Source: a virus. From it: a stretch of 40,887 nt of DNA. A program made the position numbers and the translations under genes. The stretch lies in IMG/VR virus record IMGVR_UViG_3300023254_000002, positions 1 through 40,887 of that record. One strand, 5' to 3'. Within the stretch, counting starts at the first letter, position 1, and the number at the start of each line of letters is the position of its first letter. The notes beneath the pieces are model-generated. The model did no database searches and was not told the origin of the DNA. It worked only from the letters and a program-made list of their open reading frames with translations. Of the stretch, positions 1 to 8,338 are shown in pieces.

Positions 1-2309
1 TGTGTTATGATCTCTAATCCAAAAGTGGCTCTATGGCATTCAGTATTTTCCTTTATTACTTTTCCTTCCAGTTTAAAATGTTTACGTACATCTTTTATAA
101 ATCGAGTCCTTGTGGGGATTCTATTATTTTGTATTCCTAGTGAGTAACACCATTGTCTAAAAGAAGCATATAGAAAATCATTTCTAGTTTTAGACTTTTG
201 TATCAGAACACAGCACTCGTTTACAAAGGAAATAGGTAGATTTGATTCTATTAAAAGGGCTTCAACCTGTTTTTCCTGTTGACCATCTAAGTCACTGAAT
301 TCATAATTATTTTTTACCAATCTTTTTAATCCTTCTACCGCCCATTTAACTATACCTTCTATATTATCTTCAGAGATAAGCTTTTCTTTTAAATTTTTAT
401 CTCTTTGTTCTTTAGGAATTGAGCCTTTAAATTTGATTATACGTACACGATCGTAATAAGCTTTGTCCAGTTTTCGTATTCTGGGTATCTCATTGTTTAC
501 AAAGATATGTGTGGCTGTATTTTTTACAACTATTGCATTTTTAAATTTTTGTTCAGCTTGGAAATTATTATCACCTGTTAGTTGTTTAATAGTTCCGGAA
601 TCCTTTAGAAAATCTAAATCCTGTTCCTTGTTTACATTTAAAAGTTTACCTACAAGACCCCCAGTGGCAAATCTTTCATGATTACATATATCGGCAAATG
701 AGATTTGTGATGTTTGGTTTGCACCAATTATATGCTCGAGAATTTCAAGTGCTAGACTTTTACCTGAATTGCCTTCACCTGTTATGAAAAAGAAAGCTTT
801 TCCTTTTACCGATGTGGTCAATGCATACCCAAACATTTCCTGAAATATTGCATGTGAATTCTTATCTAAAACTTGATCTAGGAAAATATCCCATAATTTT
901 GATTTTGCGTTTTCATCATAATTATGATTAATTTTTAAGGTAAAATAATCTTTATAATGATGTTCTAAAGGTTTTAAATCCACTAATGTTATGTTTTTGA
1001 AAACAATAGTACAATCATGTTTATTAAAGTCTTTTCTTGTAGGAATTGAAAGTTGTATATTTTTTAATATTTCTTTTCTTTTTGTTGAGGTGTTGTACTT
1101 ATTAATTAAATGGTCATATGCCAGTTTTTCTATTTTAGTAGGGTCTATAATCTCATAATAGCCTTTTACGTAGCTATAAATATCCTCGTTAAATTTACAT
1201 AATCTTAAACCTTGATATCTTTGTAAAATCATTTCAGTGAATTTTACTAGGTCTAAAAACTTGCCTTCTTTTGGTGTGAATTTTTCAAGTTGTGTTTCCT
1301 CTTCAACTTCAGCATTAAAATCTTTGCTAGCCATTTCCATATCGTACCTCGCTTTACATTCTTTTTTGTTTAAAACAAAATTAGTCATTTTATCAAAATC
1401 ACCAGCAAACAAATGTATTCTTACAATATCGAAGGCATTTAATGCGTGTTGTTCTTGCTGTGCGGGGTCTGTAAAATCATAGGCGTAACAATAATTACTA
1501 GAAAAGTATTGTAAACCTGCTGGAGCACTACCATTTAAATAAGTGTACCTATCAGGCTTATCTATGCATGGCTCGTAAACATGTGATAAGAATTTATCCA
1601 GGACGTCAGGAAAAGGATAACAGGCACAAAAAGCCCCAATTATCCCACCTTTTTCAGCAGGGTCTGGTAGTAAATTAGTTGTGTCGGTTTTAGTATTTGC
1701 TAAATTTTGATATGTAAACCGATCAAATGCAAGATTTAGGTAATTATCAAGCCATTCCTGAGATTTATTCTCGTAAAAACAATATTCACCATTAGAAGGT
1801 AAACTCGGAAAATACATTAATCTATCGTGTTGGTCACAAGTCGTATCAAAAAGCGAAATATCAATTTTTTTCATTAAGTCATTAGAGGTTTGAACGTATT
1901 GAGTATACCCAAACGATTCCTTTAAAGGTATTATAAGTCTGAATTTAGGTTTCTCGGGTGTATGTGAATGAGTACTAACTAAAACCCATGTGAAATTACA
2001 TTTTTCTTTTAGTAATTTAAGAGTATTATCAAAAGATAAGCTATAATCTAAATCAAGACACATAACGTCTCGATATTCTATGGATACTTTATTTCGGCGA
2101 TTACCTTCTATTTTACCACCAACAAAAGCTGAACCATCTTTAAATTGCCCCTGTTCGATCTTTGTAGCTGAATGGTATTCTTTTACATTATGTCTTTTCC
2201 TCTGAGGTTTAAGGAAGAATCTTTTTAAAAATTCTTCCCAAGATAATTCTAAAGGTAACCAGTTTACACTTGTTTTGCTTGCCCCTATGCTAATCGTAAG
2301 TTTTCTCAT
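1..2309 (-). CDS. primase-helicase (AEP-type primase plus SF3 helicase), 3' end cut by window
   Basis: Replication primase fused to a superfamily 3 (D5/P4-like) helicase, which would prime and unwind phage DNA. I read it from the reverse strand: ATG at 2309, then 769 open codons to the window edge. Near residue 84 is an LDLDYS motif (the DxD of archaeo-eukaryotic-type primases), followed near residue 119 by STHSHTPEKPKFRLIIP, the usual second primase motif. A Walker A, GEGNSGKS, lies near residue 513, followed by helicase motifs and a C-terminal winged-helix-like segment ending in GLEIIT. That ending resembles the natural C-terminus of the family, so little is probably missing. The start overlaps the stop of the MazG-like gene (ATGA), so the two are translationally coupled. 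If the window ends are joined, the frame closes after 16 more codons at 40839. Confidence 0.88.
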   Translation of the reverse strand, partial: MRKLTISIGASKTSVNWLPLELSWEEFLKRFFLKPQRKRHNVKEYHSATKIEQGQFKDGSAFVGGKIEGNRRNKVSIEYRDVMCLDLDYSLSFDNTLKLLKEKCNFTWVLVSTHSHTPEKPKFRLIIPLKESFGYTQYVQTSNDLMKKIDISLFDTTCDQHDRLMYFPSLPSNGEYCFYENKSQEWLDNYLNLAFDRFTYQNLANTKTDTTNLLPDPAEKGGIIGAFCACYPFPDVLDKFLSHVYEPCIDKPDRYTYLNGSAPAGLQYFSSNYCYAYDFTDPAQQEQHALNAFDIVRIHLFAGDFDKMTNFVLNKKECKARYDMEMASKDFNAEVEEETQLEKFTPKEGKFLDLVKFTEMILQRYQGLRLCKFNEDIYSYVKGYYEIIDPTKIEKLAYDHLINKYNTSTKRKEILKNIQLSIPTRKDFNKHDCTIVFKNITLVDLKPLEHHYKDYFTLKINHNYDENAKSKLWDIFLDQVLDKNSHAIFQEMFGYALTTSVKGKAFFFITGEGNSGKSLALEILEHIIGANQTSQISFADICNHERFATGGLVGKLLNVNKEQDLDFLKDSGTIKQLTGDNNFQAEQKFKNAIVVKNTATHIFVNNEIPRIRKLDKAYYDRVRIIKFKGSIPKEQRDKNLKEKLISEDNIEGIVKWAVEGLKRLVKNNYEFSDLDGQQEKQVEALLIESNLPISFVNECCVLIQKSKTRNDFLYASFRQWCYSLGIQNNRIPTRTRFIKDVRKHFKLEGKVIKENTECHRATFGLEIIT

Positions 2310-2566
2310 CTTAAATCCCATCCCCGTTGTATCATTTTAACTATGTGATGACCTATACGAGCTTCTATTTTATCAGGAGTAGTAAATTTATAGAGTAAGT
2401 TTAAAGTGGCTTGTATGACATCTATACCCTCATCAATGAGCTTTTCTGTGTCTACACATCTTTCATTTGTTTCTTGCTGTAATTCTATTAATTCTTCAGC
2501 TATTTTTTCTAATTGTTTTATATTTGTCGTATCAGTCTCAAAAGTGGGTAATACTAGTTTCACCAT
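2306..2566 (-). CDS. MazG-like nucleotide pyrophosphohydrolase family protein
   Basis: Small all-alpha protein (about 86 aa) resembling phage MazG-like NTP pyrophosphohydrolases, which hydrolyse (d)NTPs to monophosphates or lower alarmone signals. The pattern EKIAEELIELQQE followed by LIDEGIDVIQATLNLLYK fits the family's ExxE-12-28-ExxD metal-binding helices. I start at ATG 2566 because AGGAAG lies 8 bases upstream; an upstream in-frame TTG has no such spacing. The last base pairs overlap the primase start (ATGA). It sits in the replication operon between an antirepressor-type gene and the primase, which suits a nucleotide-pool role. Family assignment is by motif only. Confidence 0.72.
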   Translation of the reverse strand: MVKLVLPTFETDTTNIKQLEKIAEELIELQQETNERCVDTEKLIDEGIDVIQATLNLLYKFTTPDKIEARIGHHIVKMIQRGWDLR

Positions 2567-2584
2567 TACCAAATCTTCCTTTCT

Positions 2585-3202
2585 TTATAATCCTAAAAAT
2601 AATCTTTCCAAAACTTCAATTGGATAACTGTTGACTTCGGAAAATCTTTCATCATTTGTTTTACATTTCTTGATTTCATACCCGTGTACTCTGCAATAAG
2701 CACTAGCACTTTTTCCACGATTCTTACAAGTTTGTAAGTTCCAATTTAGTCTGTGAGTTTGATTAAATTTCATAATAGTCCAGTGTTTCTCTGATTCATT
2801 GAGTTCTGTTTTTAGGTTTTCGTTAGCTGTAAGTAATAATTGATTCTTTTCCAACTCATCAGCATATAGTCTTAATGCTTCTACGTGACTAGGTAGTTTA
2901 GGTTGTTGTAATTCTTCTAACTTCTGGTTAACTTTTGCACGTACTATAGCGTCATAACGCATAGCAATTTGTTGTATACCGATTTTTGTAAGGACGTAGT
3001 AAGCGTTACTTATTGGTGTCTGTGTGTTAGTGTTTTCCACGAGCTCAAAATTGAGCTCGGAGAATTCCGCCATCCCCCCGGTTGTCAGTTTAGATATCTC
3101 ATCCCCAATATCTCTTAATACATTCTTATGCTCTTTCTCTGTCCACTCTGCTATATCCTTTGATGTGTATTGATTGTCATGATTTAATTTAATTAATTCC
3201 AT
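2585..3202 (-). CDS. Rha-type antirepressor/regulator, copy 1
   Basis: Phage regulatory protein of the Rha family (about 205 aa). The N-terminal half is a winged-helix domain (TSKDIAEWTEKEHKNVLRDI, then a wing and YVLTKIGIQQIAMRY). After a short coiled coil comes a C-terminal module shared with other genes here (WTIMKFN, ASAYCRVHGY, KKCKTNDERFSEVNSYP). I do not recognise that module as a named family; it carries three conserved cysteines. Start ATG 3202 is preceded by AAAGGTGG at good spacing; a longer GTG start at 3217 is less likely. DNA for the first half is nearly identical to the copy at 7659-8306 except for a 42-base block at 2999-3040. Rha proteins of lambdoid phages interfere with host or phage repression; the role here is inferred. 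Confidence 0.8.
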   Translation of the reverse strand: MELIKLNHDNQYTSKDIAEWTEKEHKNVLRDIGDEISKLTTGGMAEFSELNFELVENTNTQTPISNAYYVLTKIGIQQIAMRYDAIVRAKVNQKLEELQQPKLPSHVEALRLYADELEKNQLLLTANENLKTELNESEKHWTIMKFNQTHRLNWNLQTCKNRGKSASAYCRVHGYEIKKCKTNDERFSEVNSYPIEVLERLFLGL

Positions 3203-3204
3203 AT

Positions 3205-3903
3205 TTACCAAATCCACCTTTCTTTATAATCTTTTAATCCATTTGATAATTCTTTAACATCATCAAAAGTCCAACTTACATTTATATCTTTTGTTTTTAG
3301 GTCCTTAGATAATGTGTAATGGAATTCGACGTACCTATATAATAAAAGAAAGTCAATATTATTAAGACCATCTTTTGGTGATAAATGTAAGGATAAGCCG
3401 GCATTGGTGGCTAAAGAATGTTTGTATCGATATTCCGAAATAGCACAAGGGTATTTACTAATACAGTCAAAAATGATTTTATTTGTCAACCCAACTTTGT
3501 CACAATTATCTATTATTGTTTCTGTTGGTGTGAGCCCATTAGAAATGAATACTTTTTTATTTTTTAGCTTTTCATAAATTTCTATTTTGTGGGCTTCACC
3601 ACTTCCTATTTTGAAAAAATCTACGGATGAGTCATTTATTGGGAATCCATTTGTGAATAAAGTGATTCCGGTTTTCAGATCAAGAGATTTTGCATATTGC
3701 ATTAAATGTATTAATTCTTCTTTTTTTAAATGATTTTTTGCATAATAATTTACATTAAATCCAGATTCCGGATTTAATGAATTTACGTCGTAATATTGGA
3801 ATTTAACACCATAAACTTCTAAGTTGTATGCTTGGTCTATCATTTGTTTAGCTATTGTTGTACTTCCACAATGGTTAAGGCATAAATCTAAAATAACTTT
3901 CAT
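3205..3903 (-). CDS. neuB: NeuB-like N-acetylneuraminate (nonulosonate) synthase, short form
   Basis: TIM-barrel enzyme of the NeuB family, which condenses phosphoenolpyruvate with an N-acetylhexosamine (ManNAc for sialic acid) to form a nine-carbon acidic sugar. Visible motifs: NHCGS at 10-14, VKFQYYD at 33-39, FKIGSGEAHKIE at 97-108, SNGL at 121-124, FDCISKYPC at 145-153, GLSLHLSPKDG at 169-179 and FHYTL at 194-198. His173 and His195 line up with the two metal-binding histidines of NeuB. At 232 aa it is about 110 aa shorter than bacterial NeuB and lacks the C-terminal SAF (antifreeze-like) domain that normally supplies a substrate-binding arginine. ATG 3903 follows AGGAG by 6 bases and overlaps the upstream antirepressor stop (ATGA). 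The gene lies between two antirepressor-type genes in the replication operon, far from neuA and neuC. Confidence 0.82.
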   Translation of the reverse strand: MKVILDLCLNHCGSTTIAKQMIDQAYNLEVYGVKFQYYDVNSLNPESGFNVNYYAKNHLKKEELIHLMQYAKSLDLKTGITLFTNGFPINDSSVDFFKIGSGEAHKIEIYEKLKNKKVFISNGLTPTETIIDNCDKVGLTNKIIFDCISKYPCAISEYRYKHSLATNAGLSLHLSPKDGLNNIDFLLLYRYVEFHYTLSKDLKTKDINVSWTFDDVKELSNGLKDYKERWIW

Positions 3904-4535
3904 AAGATACTCCTATCTAAAAATAATTTTTCTAGCACTTCTAATGGGTAACTATTTACTTCTGAAAACCTTTCATCGTTTGTTTTACATTTCTTGATTT
4001 CATGCCCGTGCACTCTACAATAAGCAGATGCTTGCTTACCATTTCTTTTACATGTTGGCATGTCCCATTTTAACTTATAGAACTGATTGAACTTCATAAT
4101 AGTACAATGCTTCAAAGATGTATTTAATTCTGTTTTTAGGTTTTCGTTGGATTCTAGCAATTTTAATTTTTCCTCTTCAGCTGTGACTAGTGCCTTTAAG
4201 GCTTCAATGTAATTAGTTGGTTGTTGTAATGCTTTGAGTTTTTTCTCACATTCTATAAAATATAATCTAGCTTCTTTACCTTTTGGTGTTCTTTGAATCA
4301 TTGATATTTCCTTAGCCATGGAAATTATTAGGATATGGTCTGTCAAACCCTTGCCATGCCCTATTAGTCTTTTTTCACTAATAGGTGTGTAATCAATATT
4401 TTCCGCAAAACCATAATCAATCATTCTACTTATCCAGTGTGTATATTGTTCATTAATTTCTAAAAATGTATGTAATTCTCTACCAGATATAAGTTGTTCA
4501 TTTTGTGCATTTGTTGTAATTTTAATTAATTCCAT
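3900..4535 (-). CDS. AntA/AntB-type antirepressor with the shared C-terminal module
   Basis: Putative phage antirepressor (211 aa). The N-terminal domain is AntA-like: ISGRELHTFLEINEQYTHW, NIDYTPISE, GKGLTDHILIISMAKEISM and GKEARLYFIECEKKL. The C-terminal half (FNQFYKLKWDMPTCK, ASAYCRVHGHEIKKCK, ERFSEVNSYP) is the module that elsewhere in this genome follows a Rha domain, so the two halves have been shuffled. ATG 4535 is preceded by GAGGA at normal spacing; the stop overlaps the neuB start as ATGA, so the genes are coupled. Antirepressors of this type bind and inactivate repressors; no partner can be seen here. Confidence 0.83.
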   Translation of the reverse strand: MELIKITTNAQNEQLISGRELHTFLEINEQYTHWISRMIDYGFAENIDYTPISEKRLIGHGKGLTDHILIISMAKEISMIQRTPKGKEARLYFIECEKKLKALQQPTNYIEALKALVTAEEEKLKLLESNENLKTELNTSLKHCTIMKFNQFYKLKWDMPTCKRNGKQASAYCRVHGHEIKKCKTNDERFSEVNSYPLEVLEKLFLDRSIL

Positions 4536-4653
4536 CTACAATTCCTCACTTTATTTTTATTATTAAATTCTTTTTTGCTCTCGTAGTAGCTGTATACAAC
4601 CATCTAGAGTAATCTTTACCATGATAATCAGAAGCTAATACAAAAACATTTTC
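4532..4653. repeat. 122-bp direct duplication, copy 1 (partner 4895-5016)
   Basis: This 122-bp stretch matches 4895-5016 with about four differences. It covers the end of the helicase coding sequence, its stop, the ribosome-binding region and the first ATG of the next gene. Its presence here fuses helicase C-terminal codons onto an AntA fragment. Confidence 0.93.
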
Positions 4654-4898
4654 ACATAACATACATATTTGTTTTGCTATATCTAGTGTTATAATAAAAT
4701 CTGTCAACCCCTTACCTGTTCCTATTTCTCTTTCAACGGAAATAGGTGTGTAATCGATGTTTTCTAGCATACCGAACTTTTCGAATTTATGTTTAAAATA
4801 GTCAGTAAATTTATATTTAATTTCTAGAAAATCATGTAATTCGCGTCCACTTATTACTTGCTCACCATTCACGTTTGTATTAATTAAAATTAATCCAT
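4546..4898 (-). pseudogene. broken AntA antirepressor fused to a duplicated helicase C-terminus
   Basis: A decaying chimera. The ancestral start at 4898 reads ATG GAT TAA, whereas its intact paralogues read ATGGAATTAATT, so one A has been lost and the frame closes at once. An internal GTG/ATG near 4872 reopens an ORF with a good AntA N-terminus (GEQVISGRELHDFLE, NIDYTPISVE, GTGKGLTDFIITLDIAKQI). About 73 residues in, the protein switches to ENVFVLASDYHGKDYSRWLY and continues exactly as the C-terminus of the neighbouring helicase. The last 35 residues therefore come from the 122-bp duplication and remain in frame. The AntA C-terminal half is missing. A truncated product of about 108 aa could still be made by internal initiation, but I see no good Shine-Dalgarno sequence. 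Confidence 0.82.
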
Positions 4899-5016
4899 CT
4901 ACAATTCCTCACTTTATTTTTATTATTAAATTCTTTTTTGCTCTTGTCGTAGCTGTATACAACCATCTAGAGTAATCTTTGCCGTGATAATCAGAAGCTA
5001 ATACAAAAACATTTTC
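4895..5016. repeat. 122-bp direct duplication, copy 2 (the original helicase 3' end)
   Basis: Partner of 4532-4653. This copy is in its natural place: it encodes the C-terminal motif of the Dda/RecD-like helicase, its stop and the leader of the next gene. Confidence 0.93.
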
Positions 5017-6108
5017 CCACTCACCACCCTGTGCTTTGTGACATGTTATGGCATAGGCATAATCAATATGTACTAAATTTTTATACATATTCCACATTTT
5101 TACTTTCATCCACTGTTTTAATTCTTGATCTACTTCAAAAACAAAATCTGGGTCTATTAAATTATTCATTAGTACATCTAGTTTTTTCATTATACCAGAA
5201 CCATCAAGATATTCAACTATGATTTCTCTGTATAAAAGACCACATTCTAATTGCTCATCGCCTACACTAACTATTCTAAATTGTTCACCATTAAAAACTT
5301 TATGACTATAATTATTTTTACAAACTATTATCTTTTCGTTTGGCTCTAATATATTTACGTATTTTAGCTTATCTCTCACTCTTTTGTTTATATCCTGTCT
5401 GGTAGTATTTTTAAAAACAATTATCTGGTGATTTTCATTTGACCATTCCTTCAATTGTAATTTAACTTGTTTTTTTATACTCACTGAGCCGTAATCAGAT
5501 GTCTTATCAAAGCATACAAGATTAGTAACCGAATTACGTAGGGCATTAGCCAAACCTAATATTGGGTGGTCTTGCATTTGTCTAACTACTGTTGTCATAT
5601 TCGAAGTATAACAATCCTCACCTAATTTATTTATAAACATCTCTTTTGTAAAAGGCTTTATGGGTGGTAATTGCTTAAAATCACCTACAAATATTAGTTT
5701 TTTATCAGTTTTCAATAAATCTAAAAGTATTTCCTCAGATATCAAACTACACTCATCTACTATAAAACATTTTGCCTTTTTTATTTGTAGCTCTTTAGAG
5801 TTTGCTAGTTCTTCTTTTTCTTCTTCCTCATTATGAAAAAAATCTTTACTCATTTCAAATTTATAAATAAATTTATGTATCGTAGTGGAAACCACACCTG
5901 TACTTTTCTGTAGCACATTAGCCGCCGCACCTGTAAAGGCTAGGCAAGCTAATGTTAAGTTTTTTTCTTTTAGCATTTCTATAAATGTTTTTGTTATATA
6001 GGATTTTCCACTACCCGCTAAACCTTCTAATAAAAAGAATTGCTTATCCTGATTTAGCCATTTTTGAAATTCAGTTATCGCATTTTCTTGGCATTTTGTA
6101 TATTCCAT
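4909..6108 (-). CDS. Dda/RecD2-like superfamily 1B DNA helicase
   Basis: ATP-dependent 5'-3' type DNA helicase (399 aa) of the phage T4 Dda and RecD2 group. Motifs in order: Walker A GLAGSGKSYITK near residues 29-40, CLAFTGAAANVL (motif Ia), FIVDECSLIS (Walker B), FVGDFKQLPPI (motif III), and C-terminal ITCHKAQGGEWENVFV with YTATTRAKKNLII (motifs V and VI). It ends at the normal position for the family. It lies in the replication operon directly downstream of the SNF2-like helicase. Its last 36 codons are duplicated downstream in a chimeric pseudogene. Likely roles are fork progression or recombination-dependent replication. Confidence 0.92.
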   Translation of the reverse strand: MEYTKCQENAITEFQKWLNQDKQFFLLEGLAGSGKSYITKTFIEMLKEKNLTLACLAFTGAAANVLQKSTGVVSTTIHKFIYKFEMSKDFFHNEEEEKEELANSKELQIKKAKCFIVDECSLISEEILLDLLKTDKKLIFVGDFKQLPPIKPFTKEMFINKLGEDCYTSNMTTVVRQMQDHPILGLANALRNSVTNLVCFDKTSDYGSVSIKKQVKLQLKEWSNENHQIIVFKNTTRQDINKRVRDKLKYVNILEPNEKIIVCKNNYSHKVFNGEQFRIVSVGDEQLECGLLYREIIVEYLDGSGIMKKLDVLMNNLIDPDFVFEVDQELKQWMKVKMWNMYKNLVHIDYAYAITCHKAQGGEWENVFVLASDYHGKDYSRWLYTATTRAKKNLIIKIK

Positions 6109-6112
6109 ATTA

Positions 6113-7396
6113 TTACATCCCCAATTCTTTGAAAAGATTTAAAAATATTTGTTGGTTTGTGTCTTTTCTTTTTAGGCATTTTAATACATACTCATCAACA
6201 GTGTTTTCACATAATAGATAGTTTATAACAACTGGTTGTGTTTGACCCTGTCTGTGTAATCTAGCATTTGCTTGGTCGTGGAGTTCTAAACTCCAACAAG
6301 GTGTAAACCAAACTAGTGTTGAGCCACCTTTTTGTAAGTTTAAACCATAGGCACAACTCGCCGGATGCACAACTAATAAATCGTATTCCTTATTATTCCA
6401 TCCTGTAAAATCAGAATCGGTGTATGTTAGTTTTAGGGATTTACACAAATCAATTATTCTATTTTTTTCGTGAATAAACGCATAGCAAACCATTAATGGC
6501 TCGCCATTTTGCGCTTCTATTATTTCCTGTAGCATGCTTATCTTTTTGTTATTTGTTGTGGTGGTTTCCCTTTTTTCGTTATACACTTCACCTGAAGCAA
6601 TTTGTAACAGTTTACTCAAAAGTGAAGCACCATTAGCGGCTGTAATAACACTATTTTTGTACTTAAGTATGTAATCCCTTTTCATACTATGGTATAACGC
6701 ACGTTCACTGGGGCTTAATGCAACATTAACTTCATTATAAGTAATAGAGGGTAAGCCATCTCTTTTTTCCATTCGCATGACAATACCTTCTATTTTCTTG
6801 TATATTAATTCCTCAGCCTTTTCCCTGGGTTTGTAATCTATATACATACCTTTACTAATCGCATAAAAATACTCTTGTAAAAATTTTGTTTTGGATTTAA
6901 GTAATCTTTCACCTTGATCTATTAAATATATTTGTGACCAAATATCCTTTAAATGGTTACTAGTTGGTGTAGCAGTTAAACCAATAATATTGGTGTATTT
7001 GAATTTACGCAAAGCTTTAAAACGTTTGGTATTGCTTTCCTTAAAACTTGATAATTCATCGATTATAATTGTATCCCATTTTAAGTATCCAGTTTCTAGT
7101 AACCATACTATATTATCTCGTGATATAATATAGATGTCGACCTTTGTTTTTAATGATTCAAGCCTTGCTTTAGGATTGCCTATAACTAAAGAATAAGTTA
7201 TAGGCAATCCCCATTTTTCAATTTCATTATGCCATGTATGTGAAGCGACTCTTGCGGGGGCTATACATAATGTTTTACCTTTCATAGCCTTTAAACTAAT
7301 AATTGTTTTCCCCAAACCCATCTTCAAAAATAAAACACACTTTTTTTTTGCTTCTATGAATTCCACTGCTTTTTTTTGATATTCATGTAGTTCCAT
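6113..7396 (-). CDS. SNF2/DEAD-like superfamily 2 helicase
   Basis: Phage SF2 helicase/translocase of the SNF2-like class (427 aa). It opens with LHEYQKKAVEFI (Q-motif-like), then Walker A KMGLGKT near residue 25, IIDELSSFKE (DExx box), LTATPTSNHL (motif III), and C-terminal DQANARLHRQGQTQ (motif VI), followed by TVDEYVLKCL. Length fits the compact versions common in phages, where it usually neighbours a VRR-NUC nuclease, as here (stop-to-start gap of 6 bases). Probably acts in replication, repair or recombination of phage DNA. The start is preceded by only a weak GTGAG, suggesting coupling to the nuclease gene. Confidence 0.92.
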   Translation of the reverse strand: MELHEYQKKAVEFIEAKKKCVLFLKMGLGKTIISLKAMKGKTLCIAPARVASHTWHNEIEKWGLPITYSLVIGNPKARLESLKTKVDIYIISRDNIVWLLETGYLKWDTIIIDELSSFKESNTKRFKALRKFKYTNIIGLTATPTSNHLKDIWSQIYLIDQGERLLKSKTKFLQEYFYAISKGMYIDYKPREKAEELIYKKIEGIVMRMEKRDGLPSITYNEVNVALSPSERALYHSMKRDYILKYKNSVITAANGASLLSKLLQIASGEVYNEKRETTTTNNKKISMLQEIIEAQNGEPLMVCYAFIHEKNRIIDLCKSLKLTYTDSDFTGWNNKEYDLLVVHPASCAYGLNLQKGGSTLVWFTPCWSLELHDQANARLHRQGQTQPVVINYLLCENTVDEYVLKCLKRKDTNQQIFLNLFKELGM

Positions 7397-7402
7397 AATT
7401 TC

Positions 7403-7669
7403 TCACTTTCTTTCTAATATATTATCTACTTCAATTTTTGAAAAAATAACATAAGCTTCGTGACCTAAATTTTGTAATTCCAGTATTCTGTGTTTTTGTA
7501 TTTCGCTTATCCTCCCCTTAGACCTTTTGACTTCTACAAATATAATTCTGTTTTTGAGAATGATAAGTCTATCAGGTATACCAACTTCGGTATTCAGTTT
7601 CAATGTTTTACCTCTAAGTTTTTTAACTTGGAGGTTGAGGTATTTTTCGATATCCCTTTCAAGTTCCAT
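7403..7669 (-). CDS. VRR-NUC domain nuclease
   Basis: Small stand-alone VRR-NUC nuclease (88 aa) of the PD-(D/E)xK fold, which can cut branched DNA. The catalytic pattern is clear: GIPDRLIIL with the Asp, then IIFVEVKRSKGRIS containing the ExK pair, then Q and a conserved LGHEAYVI. The gene overlaps the 3' end of the Rha-type gene upstream by 11 bases and is followed closely by the SNF2-like helicase, the usual phage partner. Likely resolves replication or recombination intermediates. Confidence 0.9.
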   Translation of the reverse strand: MELERDIEKYLNLQVKKLRGKTLKLNTEVGIPDRLIILKNRIIFVEVKRSKGRISEIQKHRILELQNLGHEAYVIFSKIEVDNILERK

Positions 7670-8306
7670 TTTTTAGAAACAATTCTTCTAAAACGGTGTG
7701 GGGGTAAGAGTTAACTTCACTGAATCTTTCATCATTTGTTTTACATTTTTTAATCGCATAACCGTTAACTCTACAATACATACTAGCTCTTTTTCCATTG
7801 GATTTACACGTTTTCAAATCCCAACCTAGTTTGTAATTTGTATTGAACTTCATAATTGTCCAGTGGAGTTCTGATACGTTTAGTTCTGTTTTTAAGTTTT
7901 CCACTTTCACATCAGACAATTGTAGATTTTGTTGTAATTTTAACTTTTCGTCTTCGGCTATAACTAATGCTTTTAGGGCTTCAATGTAATTTGTTGGTAG
8001 TTTAGGTTGTTGTAATTCTTCTAACTTCTGGTTAACTTTTGCACGTACTATAGCGTCATAACGCATAGCAATTTGTTGTATACCGATTTTTGTAAGGACG
8101 TAATGTGTATTAGAAGGAAGGTTATCAGGGTTGCTATTTGAGCGAAGCTCAAAATTGAGCTCTGCGAATTCCGCCATCCCCCCGGTTGTCAGTTTAGATA
8201 TCTCATCCCCAATATCTCTTAATACATTCTTATGCTCTTTCTCTGTCCACTCTGCTATATCCTTTGATGTATATTTCTTGTCCTGATTTAATTTAATTAA
8301 TTCCAT
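7659..8306 (-). CDS. Rha-type antirepressor/regulator, copy 2
   Basis: Second full-length Rha-family gene (215 aa). Its N-terminal winged helix (TSKDIAEWTEKEHKNVLRDI) and the segment from YVLTKIGIQQIAMRY to KLEELQQPKLP are nearly identical in DNA to copy 1. Between them the wing block (8103-8144) is entirely different. The C-terminal module (WTIMKFN, RASMYCRVNGYAIKKCK, ERFSEVNSYP) is present. The leader with GAGGG upstream of ATG 8306 is shared with the truncated copy next to it. The gene sits between the VRR-NUC nuclease and DNA polymerase. Confidence 0.85.
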   Translation of the reverse strand: MELIKLNQDKKYTSKDIAEWTEKEHKNVLRDIGDEISKLTTGGMAEFAELNFELRSNSNPDNLPSNTHYVLTKIGIQQIAMRYDAIVRAKVNQKLEELQQPKLPTNYIEALKALVIAEDEKLKLQQNLQLSDVKVENLKTELNVSELHWTIMKFNTNYKLGWDLKTCKSNGKRASMYCRVNGYAIKKCKTNDERFSEVNSYPHTVLEELFLKNGT

Positions 8307-8338
8307 ATTATCCCTCTTCTTTCATATTTTAATTCCAT
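8202..8338. repeat. 137-bp direct repeat A (partner 8436-8572)
   Basis: Matches 8436-8572 at roughly 95%. It contains the first part of a Rha gene, its start codon, the ribosome-binding site and the end of the upstream reading frame. The pair shows that a tandem duplication placed a 5' Rha fragment before the complete gene. Confidence 0.9.

Noticed and set aside
7121-7140. TGATATAAT on the plus strand inside the SNF2-like helicase gene.
   Set aside because: It lies within coding sequence, faces against the operon and precedes no gene; AT-rich DNA gives chance matches.
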